Part shown: piece by piece, positions 1-8,038 of the stretch
How the letters are laid out: every line of letters begins with the position of its first letter
Position numbering within the stretch: position 1 is the stretch's first letter
NCBI RefSeq assembly: GCF_012933445.1
Contig: NZ_JABBNC010000004.1
Span: 124,001-188,000, forward strand
DNA: 64,000 bases
Source of the DNA: Actinoplanes sp. TBRC 11911
GTDB lineage: Bacteria; Actinomycetota; Actinomycetes; Mycobacteriales; Micromonosporaceae
Reading direction: 5' to 3'
Program-made: the position numbers and the translations under genes
Notes under the pieces: model-generated
Told to the model about the DNA's origin: nothing
Databases searched by the model: none
The model's input: the letters and a program-made list of their open reading frames with translations, nothing else

Positions 1-1512
1 CTGTTCGCACTGCTCATCGCCACCGTGGCGGTGGCCGGGTACGCCAGCGCGGCGGTCGACGTCGCGGCCCAGGGCCGGGGCGTCGAGTCCCAATTGGGCA
101 TCGGCGCCGACCGGGTGCTCGACATCCGCCCGGTGCATCGGACCACGCTGCTGCGAGCGGTCCGCGCGGTGGACCCGGACGGGCGGTACGCGATGGCGGT
201 GTCCCGGCTGCCCAACAGCACCGCGAACGAACCGCTCGGCCTGGCCGTCGACTCGTCCCGGCTGGCCGCGGTGGCGACCTGGCCGTCCGGCGGGCCCACC
301 GCGGCGACGGTGGCCCGGCGGCTGCATCCCGGGCAACCGCCGGCCCCGATTCAGCTCGACGGGCAGGACATCACGATCGACGCCGCGGTGAGCGGGATCG
401 CCTTCGGCAAGGAGCTCAGCCTGGCCGTCGCGGTGTCCTCGCTGACCGGACTGGGGGACACCGTGGCCGGCCTCGGCGTGCTGCGCGACGGCACCGACCG
501 GTACAGCATCCGGGTACCGATCTGCCGGGAAGGCTGCCGCCTCAACGGGATCCAGCTGTCCGGCGCCATCACCGCGGTCGGCTTCACCGGCCGCGTCGTG
601 ATCAACGACATCGGCACGACGAGCCCGACCCGGATGGTGCCGGCGGCGCGGCTCAGCGACCTGTCCGGCTGGCGGATGCCGCGCTACGGCCGGCTCTCCG
701 CGGCCGGCGGCGGGCTGCGCATCGACGTGGACGGGCCGGGCGGCCTGGCCGGCGGCGCGTGGGTGCAGCCGGTCGACACACCGTTCCCGATGCCCGTCGC
801 GTACGCCGGTACCCCGCCCGTGGACGGCACGGTGACCGGCATCGACGGCAACCGGCTCCCGGTGCGCGATGTGGCCGAGGTCTCCGCCGTGCCCCGGCTC
901 GGCGTGCACGCCACCCTGGTCGACCTGGACTACGCGGACCGGCTCGGCGTCGACGGCATGCCCGCGCTGCAGCCGCAGGTGTGGCTGAACGACCGGGCTC
1001 CCGCCGACGTGCTGGAGCGGCTGGCCGCCCAGGGCCTCACCGTCACCGCGGACACCCGGTCGGCGCAGCTGCGACGCCAGCTCGACGAACAAGGACCGGC
1101 CCTGGCGCTCTGGTTCTACGTGCTGGCCGGCGGCCTGTCCGTGCTGCTGGGCGCCGGCGCGCTGGTGCTGGCGGCCGCCGTCGACCGGTCCCGCCGGGTG
1201 GAAGACCTGTCGGCGTTGCGCGCGCAGGGCATGAGCCGTCCCGCCGTGGGCCGGGCGACCTTGTGGACCTACCCGGTGCTGGTCGCGATCGCCGCGGTCG
1301 TGGGTGCGGTGACCGCCGCGGCGACCTGGGCGCTGACCGGCTGGGCACTGCCGCTCGCGGGTCTGCATCCGCCGAGCCTGCCGCTGCCGTCGTGGCCGCA
1401 CCTGGTGGTGGTCCCGCTGGCCACGCTCACCGTGCTGGCGCTGCTGGCGGTGGTGGCGGCGCTGACCGGACGCGACCTGCGCGGCCGCATCGACCGCCGG
1501 GACGCCGCGTAG
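1..1512 (+). CDS. ABC transporter FtsX/MacB-type permease, C-terminal part
   Basis: The frame is open at the left edge, so the N-terminal half is missing. The visible part starts in the end of a membrane helix, continues with a large extracytoplasmic domain of about 330 residues, and ends with three hydrophobic segments (roughly window residues 370-400, 425-455 and 465-490). This is the usual layout of the second half of an FtsX/MacB-like permease. The stop is 49 bases upstream of an ATP-binding subunit gene on the same strand, so the two probably form one exporter or efflux system. The substrate cannot be read from sequence. Confidence 0.8.
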   Translation: MFALLIATVAVAGYASAAVDVAAQGRGVESQLGIGADRVLDIRPVHRTTLLRAVRAVDPDGRYAMAVSRLPNSTANEPLGLAVDSSRLAAVATWPSGGPTAATVARRLHPGQPPAPIQLDGQDITIDAAVSGIAFGKELSLAVAVSSLTGLGDTVAGLGVLRDGTDRYSIRVPICREGCRLNGIQLSGAITAVGFTGRVVINDIGTTSPTRMVPAARLSDLSGWRMPRYGRLSAAGGGLRIDVDGPGGLAGGAWVQPVDTPFPMPVAYAGTPPVDGTVTGIDGNRLPVRDVAEVSAVPRLGVHATLVDLDYADRLGVDGMPALQPQVWLNDRAPADVLERLAAQGLTVTADTRSAQLRRQLDEQGPALALWFYVLAGGLSVLLGAGALVLAAAVDRSRRVEDLSALRAQGMSRPAVGRATLWTYPVLVAIAAVVGAVTAAATWALTGWALPLAGLHPPSLPLPSWPHLVVVPLATLTVLALLAVVAALTGRDLRGRIDRRDAA

Positions 1513-1561
1513 TTGCACCGGTCCGGCAGGATCATCGTTATCGATCGAAGGAGACAACGGG

Positions 1562-2215
1562 GTGAAGACACTTACCGTCGAGGCGGCCGACATCGCGTGG
1601 GGAAACGACGCGCCCGTGCTGCGAGGCGTCACCGTGGACGCGCGTCCCGGCGAGATCCTCGCGATCACCGGCACGTCCGGCGCCGGCAAGACCACGCTGC
1701 TGAGCGCGATGGCCGGCCTGCTCGCGCCGGTCGCGGGCAAGGTGCTCGTGGACGGTGAGCCACTCGCCGACCGCGACCACGCGGTGTCGCTGAACGTCGT
1801 GCTGATCCCGCAGGACAACGGCCTGGCCGCGATCCTGACGGCGGCCGAGAACATCTCGGTGGCGGTCATCGCCACCGGCGGCACGCCCGCCGAGGCCCGC
1901 CGCCGCACCGCCGAGGCGCTCGACCCGCTGGGCCTGTCCGGGCAGGCCAATCAGCTGATCGAGGAGCTCTCCGGCGGTCAGCAGCAGCGCACCGCGATCG
2001 CGCGCGGGCTGGCCCTGCGCGGCGACGTCCTGCTGGCCGACGAGATCACCAGCGAGCTGGACGCCGCCAACCGGCAGAAGGTGCTGGAGCTGCTGCGCTC
2101 CGAGGCCACCCGCGGCGCCGCCGTCGTGTTCGCGACCCACGACCCGGAGGCCGCGGCGGCGTGCGACCGGGAGCTGCACCTGGCCGAGGGCGAAGCGGTC
2201 TGGGCCCGCCGGTAG
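1562..2215 (+). CDS. ABC transporter ATP-binding protein
   Basis: A 217-residue stand-alone nucleotide-binding domain. It shows Walker A (GTSGAGKT), the ABC signature LSGGQQQR, Walker B (VLLADE, with E as the catalytic base) and an H-loop (ATHD). The GTG start is preceded by an AGGAG ribosome-binding site about 10 bases upstream. It follows the FtsX-like permease with a short gap and presumably powers it, in the LolD/MacB style. The Walker B is followed by ITSELD rather than the common PTSALD, a mild variation. Confidence 0.9.
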   Translation: MKTLTVEAADIAWGNDAPVLRGVTVDARPGEILAITGTSGAGKTTLLSAMAGLLAPVAGKVLVDGEPLADRDHAVSLNVVLIPQDNGLAAILTAAENISVAVIATGGTPAEARRRTAEALDPLGLSGQANQLIEELSGGQQQRTAIARGLALRGDVLLADEITSELDAANRQKVLELLRSEATRGAAVVFATHDPEAAAACDRELHLAEGEAVWARR

Positions 2216-2221
2216 CGGCCG

Positions 2222-3067
2222 TCAGGCGGCCGTCGTCTCGGTGCCGCCCGGCACCAGGGTGACCTCGCCGTCGATGTGCTGCACCGTGAAGAGCGTGCCG
2301 GGCGGGTAGCTGCCCAGCACCTCCGGCGGCAACTGGACGGTGCCGTCGCCGGCCACCACCGCGAAGTCCTGGCCGTCGCGGCCCTCGGCGCCCACCCGGC
2401 CGTCGCGGATGGTCACCGCCCGGCCCAGCCGGGCGCCGACCTCGTTGTCGTGCGTGACGACGACGATGGTGGTCTGGCGCTCGGCGTTGACCGTCTCCAT
2501 CGCGGCGAGAACCTCGTCGCGGCCCGCGGTGTCCAGCCGCGACGTCGGCTCGTCGACCAGCAGCAGGCCGGGGCCGGTGGCGATGCCGACCGCGAGGGCC
2601 GCGCGCTGCCGGCCGCCCGGGGTCAGGTCGGCCAGCCGCTGCCGGCCCTGACCGGGGAGCCCGACCAGGTCGAGGATGCGGTCGGGGTCGTCCAGCTTGA
2701 TGCCGCGCGTGTGCGACGCGCGGCGCTGCGCCAGCCAGATGTTGCGGTGCAGCGACGCGTACGGGAGAAGGTTTCGCGCCGCGCCCTGCAGCACCACACC
2801 GATCTCGGTGCCCCGCAGCCGGGAGATCTCCGAGTCGGAGAGCTTGCCCATGTCGTACGTGCCGATGTTGATCCGCCCGGCGGACGGCCGCATCAGACCG
2901 GCCAGCAGAGCGATCAGCGTGGACTTGCCGGACCCGGACGGGCCGACCAGCGCGATCGTCTCGCCCGGCGCGATGGAGAGATCGACGCCGGCCAGCGCGA
3001 CCACGTCGCCGGCCTCGGCGCGATAGATGTGCACCACTCGGCGGCAAGCCACGGCAAGTCCGTTCAT
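2222..3067 (-). CDS. ABC transporter ATP-binding protein with C-terminal extension
   Basis: A 281-residue ATPase, convergent with the preceding ATPase gene and only six bases from it. It has Walker A GPSGSGKST, Walker B LLLVDEPTSRLD and H-loop VTHD. The signature is degenerate: LTPGGRQR replaces LSGGQ. About 60 residues follow the core, reading as a small beta-rich domain (VQLPPEVLGSYPPG region). No permease lies beside it on this strand, so its partner is unknown. The gene starts just left of the divergently oriented PRPP-synthetase-like gene, and the two share a roughly 70-bp promoter region. Confidence 0.85.
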   Translation of the reverse strand: MNGLAVACRRVVHIYRAEAGDVVALAGVDLSIAPGETIALVGPSGSGKSTLIALLAGLMRPSAGRINIGTYDMGKLSDSEISRLRGTEIGVVLQGAARNLLPYASLHRNIWLAQRRASHTRGIKLDDPDRILDLVGLPGQGRQRLADLTPGGRQRAALAVGIATGPGLLLVDEPTSRLDTAGRDEVLAAMETVNAERQTTIVVVTHDNEVGARLGRAVTIRDGRVGAEGRDGQDFAVVAGDGTVQLPPEVLGSYPPGTLFTVQHIDGEVTLVPGGTETTAA

Positions 3068-3138
3068 GGCCTTACGCTAGCGAAGATCCGCACCCGCTAC
3101 GACCCCGCTTCGATAACGTCCCGAGCTAGCCTTTTACA

Positions 3139-4086
3139 GTGGCTGCCGTGCGCGATATCGCCGTTTTCTCCGGTTCTGCCCATCCTGAGCTGGCCGCCGA
3201 GATCTGCCTGCATCTCGGCGTTCCGTTGCTGCCCACCAAGACGTCCCGATTCGCGAACGACTGCATCGAGGTGCAGCTCCAAGGCAACTGCCGGGAACGC
3301 GATGTTTTCCTGATCCAGCCGCTGGTCCCGCCCGTACAGGAGAATTTGGTCGAGCTTTTGTTCATGCTCGACGCGGCGCGTGGCGCGTCCGCCGGGCGAA
3401 TCACCGTGGTGCTGCCGCATTACGCGTACGCGAGAAGCGACAAGAAAGACGCCCCGCGCATTTCCATCGGCGGGCGGCTGGTGGCCGATCTGCTGTCCAC
3501 CGCCGGGGCGAACCGGGTGCTCGCGATGACGCTGCATTCGCCGCAGGTGCACGGATTCTTCAGTGTCCCGGTCGACCATCTGCACGCGCTGCGCGAGCTG
3601 GCCCACCACTTCCGCGGCTACGACCTGAGCAACACCGTCGTGGTGTCCCCCGACCTGGGTAATGCGAAAGAGGCGGCGGCGTTCGCGCGGATGCTCGACA
3701 TCGACGTGGCGGCCGGCGCGAAGCAGCGTTTCGCCGACGACAAGGTCGTGATCAGCTCGGTGATCGGCGACGTGACCGACCGCGACGTCATCATCCTGGA
3801 CGACGAGATCGCCAAGGGCAGTACGGTCTTCGAATTGCTGGCCCGCCTGCGCGAGCGAAATGTGCGCAGCGTCCGGGTGGCGTGCACGCACGGCCTTTTC
3901 GCGGCGGACGCGTTGCAACGGCTGTCCGCCGAGAAGGAGATCGAGGAAATCGTCTGCACGAATACGGTGCCGATCCCGCCGCGGAATCGCACCGACAAGC
4001 TGACGGTTCTGTCGGTGGGGCCGGCGCTGGCCGAGGCGATGCGCCGGATCCACAACGGCGAGTCAGTGAGCGCGCTGTTCACCTGA
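3139..4086 (+). CDS. Ribose-phosphate pyrophosphokinase (PRPP synthetase) paralogue
   Basis: This 315-residue cytoplasmic protein matches the two-lobed PRPP synthetase fold, which makes PRPP from ribose 5-phosphate and ATP. It has the GFFSVPVDHL segment, VVSPDLGNAKEA (flexible-loop region) and DDEIAKGSTV, the PRPP-binding loop. The ATP-binding loop reads YARSDKKDAPRISIGGRL, unlike the YARQDKK...EPISA form of housekeeping Prs, and the usual LDLHA reads MTLHS. It is therefore probably a divergent paralogue rather than the main Prs. A -10-like TAGCCT lies six bases before the GTG start, so the mRNA may be leaderless. Confidence 0.82.
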   Translation: MAAVRDIAVFSGSAHPELAAEICLHLGVPLLPTKTSRFANDCIEVQLQGNCRERDVFLIQPLVPPVQENLVELLFMLDAARGASAGRITVVLPHYAYARSDKKDAPRISIGGRLVADLLSTAGANRVLAMTLHSPQVHGFFSVPVDHLHALRELAHHFRGYDLSNTVVVSPDLGNAKEAAAFARMLDIDVAAGAKQRFADDKVVISSVIGDVTDRDVIILDDEIAKGSTVFELLARLRERNVRSVRVACTHGLFAADALQRLSAEKEIEEIVCTNTVPIPPRNRTDKLTVLSVGPALAEAMRRIHNGESVSALFT

Positions 4087-4092
4087 GCTCGC

Positions 4093-4677
4093 TCACGCGG
4101 TTTTCCGTTCGTCATCCGCATCCTGGCCGTACAGGAACGGGGTGACCAGCCGGCGTACTTCCCGGGCGATCTGCTCCGCCCGGGATTCGGCCGCCTCGAT
4201 TGCCGCGAGGTCGGCGTTGAGGTAGCCGATCGCCACCTCGGCGTTCCAGGCGACGAGACCGCCGTCGACCGATTCCTCGTCCCGGACGGCGTGCAGCACC
4301 TGCAACTCGTGCATTCGTGCCTGCCGCTGGATCCCGCAGATCCGGTGGATCTCGGCCGGTCCGCGCAGCGCCGTGGCCATGACTTTGAGCTGGAAGTCGT
4401 CGCGGTATCCCGCGGCGCGGACCGTCGGCTCGTCGAGCCAGCGGGACAGCTCCGCGCGGCCCGCCTCGGTGATGGCGTGGGTGGTGACGTCCGGATGACC
4501 TTCCGGCACGGCGGTGATCAGGCCGTTCTTCATCAGCGGCTTGAGGATCGCGTACACGTGACTGCGGGAGGCGCCGCTCCAGTCGCGGCCCAGCGCGGCC
4601 TCGACCGCTCCGCGCAGGCTCCACGCGTAGCAGTCACCCTCGGCGAGAAGCGCGAGCAGTCCGTGCGCGTATGGCAT
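4093..4677 (-). CDS. PadR family transcriptional regulator
   Basis: A 194-residue protein. The N-terminal 85 residues form a PadR winged helix (HGLLALL, SHVYAILKPLMKNGLI, TTHAITEAGRAEL), followed by a helical C-terminal dimerisation region rich in E/R/A. PadR proteins repress nearby transporter or stress genes. This gene is divergent from the ABC ATP-binding gene 38 bases away, the likely target. A TAGGAT -10-like element sits six bases upstream of the ATG, suggesting a leaderless transcript. It is convergent with the PRPP-synthetase paralogue, with a six-base gap. Confidence 0.9.
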   Translation of the reverse strand: MPYAHGLLALLAEGDCYAWSLRGAVEAALGRDWSGASRSHVYAILKPLMKNGLITAVPEGHPDVTTHAITEAGRAELSRWLDEPTVRAAGYRDDFQLKVMATALRGPAEIHRICGIQRQARMHELQVLHAVRDEESVDGGLVAWNAEVAIGYLNADLAAIEAAESRAEQIAREVRRLVTPFLYGQDADDERKTA

Positions 4678-4715
4678 TCGACCATCCTACGAACAGGTGA
4701 AAAACGCTGGGTCGG

Positions 4716-5528
4716 ATGGTCCCGCCGGTGTGCGGCATCATGGTGGGCATGCTTCGGCTACGGGGGAAGCCGGGCCCGGGCGACGACGGCTCCCTGTCGC
4801 CGGCCTCGGGCTCGGAAGCAGTCATCAGGTTCGTCCACGTCAGCCACCGACCGCTCCACGACATCACTTTGGCCGTTCACCCGGGTGAGGCGGTCGCCAT
4901 CACCGGGCCCGCCGATTCCGGCAAGACCGCCCTGCTTCGTCTGGCCTCCGCGCAGGACCGCCCGGATGCGGGCAGCGTGGTCATCGACGGTGTGCGCACC
5001 GAGTCGGTGCCCGGTCACCGGGCCACCCGGCTACGGCGTCGCATCGGGGTCGTCTCCGCCGGCTCTGTCCTGATGAGCGCGCTCACCGTGGTCGACAACG
5101 TCGTGTTCCCGCTGCTGCACCAGCGAGTGAGCTTCGACCCCTACGAGCGGGCGCTCCGCCTTCTCGACGCGGTCGGCATGGCCGATGCGGTCCGGGTGCG
5201 GGCGTCGCGGCTGTCCGGCTCGCAGCGGATGCGGGTGGTGCTGGCGCGGGCACTGGCGAACCAGCCGCGCCTGGTGGTCGCCGACGAACCCGTCGCCGGC
5301 TTGGATCGGCGGGCCGCGACCGAGATTCTCGACCTCCTGAAGCGCCTGACCACGGCGAACGGCACGGCGTTACTGCTGGCTACCGCCGACGAGGCGACGG
5401 CTGCGCGGGCGCCGCGGGTGGTGCGCCTGCGGGCCGGTGTCGTCGTCGCCGACGTCCGTGCCGACGTGGGGCCGGCGGCCCGGGCGGCCGCCAGGCAATG
5501 GATCGAACGGCCGGCGCCCGTGATCTGA
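4716..5528 (+). CDS. ABC transporter ATP-binding protein
   Basis: A 270-residue nucleotide-binding domain with Walker A GPADSGKTALL, signature LSGSQRMRV (Q retained, second G replaced by S) and Walker B LVVADEPVAGLD. The aromatic and H-loop regions are weak: LLLATADE replaces the usual TH(D/E), so the switch histidine appears absent. In-frame ATGs at 4740 and 4749 are alternative starts, and the first 30 residues are unconserved-looking. It is divergent from PadR and precedes a membrane protein gene, giving a PadR-regulated ABC cassette layout. Confidence 0.8.
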   Translation: MVPPVCGIMVGMLRLRGKPGPGDDGSLSPASGSEAVIRFVHVSHRPLHDITLAVHPGEAVAITGPADSGKTALLRLASAQDRPDAGSVVIDGVRTESVPGHRATRLRRRIGVVSAGSVLMSALTVVDNVVFPLLHQRVSFDPYERALRLLDAVGMADAVRVRASRLSGSQRMRVVLARALANQPRLVVADEPVAGLDRRAATEILDLLKRLTTANGTALLLATADEATAARAPRVVRLRAGVVVADVRADVGPAARAAARQWIERPAPVI

Positions 5529-5656
5529 GGCGTTGCAAACGCATGAGCGGCACATGGCGAGGACGGGAAGACCTCGCCCGATGGTTGCCCCGGCGATCCG
5601 GGGAGTGCGAGCCTTCGGCATAGCCATTTCTGCCGGGCGCATGGGGGCGACGACCG

Positions 5657-6472
5657 ATGGCCTTTCCCGCGGCGTTGATGTGGCTGACCTGGCAACGGTT
5701 GCGTGCGCATCCATGGCGGTCCGTGACGCTCGTGCTGGTGATAATGACGTCCACTACCGCCTCGCGCGGCCATCCCGTCCTGCTGCTCCTCTGCGGACTG
5801 GCTATCGCCCACGCGACGCTCGCCTCTACCGCGACGCTGGCCCCGGAGCTGCGACAGCAGGCTTCGCTGGGACTGCTGCCCGGTGAGATCCTGAGCTATC
5901 TGCTGACCGAGGTGAGCCTGCTGACGCTCAGCGCCGGTGTGCTCGGCACGGTTCTCGCCGGTCTGACCACCGGTGTCTCGTCAGACCTGGTGCCGGAGGC
6001 GCCGACGGCCCTGGCGGTCGGCCTGGCGGCGGCTCTGGTCCCGGCGTGGCGGGCCAGTGCGCGAGCACACTCGGACCGGTCGCCACGTGGCTCCACGATG
6101 TCGTTTCCGCATGCTCGTGGCCGGCTGCGCGCGGCGATCGTGCAGCTGTCCGGGATCCCGGGCCGCACCCTGCTCTGCCTGGCGGCGGTGGCGATCGGCG
6201 GCTGGGAACTGGTCCTTCTTCTTGGCACGCACCAGTCGCCGGGCGACACCGCGGCGACCGGGCTGGCCGTGCTGCTGGCCGCGTTCGTGGTGGCCGACGC
6301 CGGCTGGTCATCCGTGCGCGACCGCGGCCCCGAGCTGGCCGACCTGCGGATCCAGGGCCTGCTGGGCATCCAGGTGGCCGGCCTGGTGATGCGCGAACTG
6401 GCCGTCGTGGTGTGCCTCGGAACGGCTCTGGGTGGAACCGCCGGTCTAACGGTGGTGGCGTTCGCCTCCTAG
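5657..6472 (+). CDS. FtsX-like membrane protein, probable partner permease
   Basis: A 271-residue integral membrane protein with about six hydrophobic segments. It repeats a permease-like arrangement (LASTATLAPELRQQASLG...GEILSYLLTEVSLLTLSAG) typical of the C-terminal FtsX core, and again near the end (GPELADLRIQGL...VMRELAVVVCLG). It looks like a compact two-lobed FtsX permease without a large extracytoplasmic domain. It lies 128 bases after the ABC ATPase and probably forms a transporter with it. The substrate is unknown. A second ATG at residue 8 is possible. Confidence 0.6.
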   Translation: MAFPAALMWLTWQRLRAHPWRSVTLVLVIMTSTTASRGHPVLLLLCGLAIAHATLASTATLAPELRQQASLGLLPGEILSYLLTEVSLLTLSAGVLGTVLAGLTTGVSSDLVPEAPTALAVGLAAALVPAWRASARAHSDRSPRGSTMSFPHARGRLRAAIVQLSGIPGRTLLCLAAVAIGGWELVLLLGTHQSPGDTAATGLAVLLAAFVVADAGWSSVRDRGPELADLRIQGLLGIQVAGLVMRELAVVVCLGTALGGTAGLTVVAFAS

Positions 6473-6486
6473 GCATCCCACTGGAT

Positions 6487-6519
6487 GTTCACTTGCGGTT
6501 CCAATCAAGTTGCGGACTC
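6487..6519 (+). promoter_or_regulatory. Candidate PHO box (11-bp direct repeats)
   Basis: Three successive 11-base units begin with GTT: GTTCACTTGCG at 6487, GTTCCAATCAA at 6498 and GTTGCGGACTC at 6509. The first matches the actinobacterial PhoP direct-repeat consensus (GTTCACC-like) well; the others are degenerate. The site lies 15 bases after the previous stop and 30 bases before the first gene of the pst block, where a phosphate-responsive activator would bind. The assignment is inferred. Confidence 0.5.
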
Positions 6520-6550
6520 GGTTGTTAAGGCCCCACTAAGGTTCCTGGAC

Positions 6551-7021
6551 GTGAGTCAGCATAGGGACTCCGTCCTTTCCAGACAGTCGACCGGAGTCAG
6601 ATTCCTGGTCCACCTGCTGCCTTCCTCGTCGGCGCCGAGCTGGCTGGGGTGGCCGGTCGCGGCCACGGTGCCGGAAACCTCCACGGACTGGTTCGGCTGG
6701 CGGCTGATGACCGGGAACAACCGTGAGCTGGCGCGCAGCGCGTTCCGGTTCCCGGCCGCCGACCTGTGCCGCCAAGCCGTCCGGGACGTGCGCAGCGGCA
6801 GCACCAGGATCGCGACCGACGTGGTCAACGACCGGTTGACCGGGCGGTTCAGCTGGCGCGGGGCGCTGGACGGGGTGGTCGTCGCGGCGGGCCGGCGTTA
6901 CCAGCAGGAGCAGGGCGCCCGGCACGCGGCCAGGAGGTTCGTCGGAGCGGTGGCCGGAGCCGAGGTTGTCGATGCGGTCCGCGGCCTGCCCGACTGGCAC
7001 GTGCCGGTGAGTGCGCGATGA
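6551..7021 (+). CDS. Small conserved protein, upstream member of pst-flanking paralogue pair
   Basis: A 156-residue soluble protein I cannot assign to a named family. The central pattern W-x-L-x3-NNRELARS, a conserved Cys, RFSWRGALDGVVVAAGRRY and AEVVDAVRG recurs in the minus-strand gene at the far end of the pst block (20115-20501), so the two are paralogues. The repeating residue pattern loosely recalls the YegP/DUF1508 fold. The GTG at 6551 is chosen because it follows the PHO-box-like repeats and a TAAGG site, and earlier frame overlaps that control region. Its TGA overlaps the ATG of pstC (ATGA), indicating translational coupling. Confidence 0.6.
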   Translation: MSQHRDSVLSRQSTGVRFLVHLLPSSSAPSWLGWPVAATVPETSTDWFGWRLMTGNNRELARSAFRFPAADLCRQAVRDVRSGSTRIATDVVNDRLTGRFSWRGALDGVVVAAGRRYQQEQGARHAARRFVGAVAGAEVVDAVRGLPDWHVPVSAR

Positions 7022-8034
7022 GCGACGTCTTAGTGGAGGCCCCGGAGCGGCAGGGCCCGCAGCCGCGGGTGCGCCTGAAGGCGAACCTCGAGTGGCCGGA
7101 CCGCGTCTTCCGAGGTGTCGCCCGCGGTGGGGGTCTGCTTGTCCTGCTCATCATGGCGCTGGTCGGTACGTTCCTGACCTATCGTGCGCTGCAAGCGTTG
7201 CGACAGGCCGGCTTCAGCTTCGTCACCACCCAGGACTGGAACCCGGACGGCGGTGGCTTCGGCATCGCGGCGGTCATGGTCGGCACGGTCCTGATCGCGA
7301 TCGTGGCGATCGTGGTGGCCACCGCTTTGGCCGTCGGTGTCGCGCTTTACATCTCGGAGATGGCACCACCCGGCGTACGACGTCTGATGGTTGCCCTGGT
7401 GGACCTGATGGCCGCGGTTCCCAGCGTGGTTTACGGGCTGTGGGGGGCGTATTTCCTGCAGTGGCGGGTGCTCGGCCTCTCCCGGTGGATCTCCGACTGG
7501 TTCGGATGGATTCCGCTTTTCAAGGTGAGCGGAGTCCAACGGCACGACCCGCTGACACCGGAAACCCTTTACACGTCGAGCACGTTCATCGCGGGGCTCG
7601 TCGTGGCGCTCATGGTGGCGCCGATCGCCTGCTCGGTGATGCGCGAGGCCTTCAGCCAGGCGCCGCCCGGCGAGCGCGAGGGCGCCTACGCGCTGGGTGC
7701 GACGCGCTGGGGCATGATCCGGAGTGTCGTGCTGCCGTTCGGCCGCGGCGCGCTCATCGGCGGCATCATGCTCGGCCTGGGCCGGGCGCTGGGCGAGACG
7801 ATCGCGGTCGTCCTGATCATTTCGCCGGTCTTCAAGATCCAGCCGCACATCTTCGAGAACGGGACCTCCAGCGTCTCCAGCCTCATCGCGCTGCACTACG
7901 GCGAGTCGAGCCCGTTCGCGCTCAGTGCGCTGATGGCCGCGGGACTGGCCTTGTTCGCGCTGACGCTGCTGGTGAACTTCGCCGCGGCGTCCATCGTGGC
8001 CAGGTCGCGTTCCGGCGCGGTAAGCGAGGCGTGA
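7018..8034 (+). CDS. pstC: Phosphate ABC transporter permease PstC
   Basis: A 338-residue inner-membrane subunit with about six membrane segments. The coupling-loop EAA motif reads EGAYALGATRWGMIRSVVLP, characteristic of PstC, followed by the GRALGETIAVVLI signature. The family forms the channel with PstA and is driven by PstB. The gene is translationally coupled to the small upstream gene and is followed four bases later by pstA. The extended periplasmic loop between helices 3 and 4 (WRVLGLSRWISDWFGWIP...) matches long actinobacterial PstC proteins. Confidence 0.95.
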   Translation: MSDVLVEAPERQGPQPRVRLKANLEWPDRVFRGVARGGGLLVLLIMALVGTFLTYRALQALRQAGFSFVTTQDWNPDGGGFGIAAVMVGTVLIAIVAIVVATALAVGVALYISEMAPPGVRRLMVALVDLMAAVPSVVYGLWGAYFLQWRVLGLSRWISDWFGWIPLFKVSGVQRHDPLTPETLYTSSTFIAGLVVALMVAPIACSVMREAFSQAPPGEREGAYALGATRWGMIRSVVLPFGRGALIGGIMLGLGRALGETIAVVLIISPVFKIQPHIFENGTSSVSSLIALHYGESSPFALSALMAAGLALFALTLLVNFAAASIVARSRSGAVSEA

Positions 8035-8038
8035 ACCG

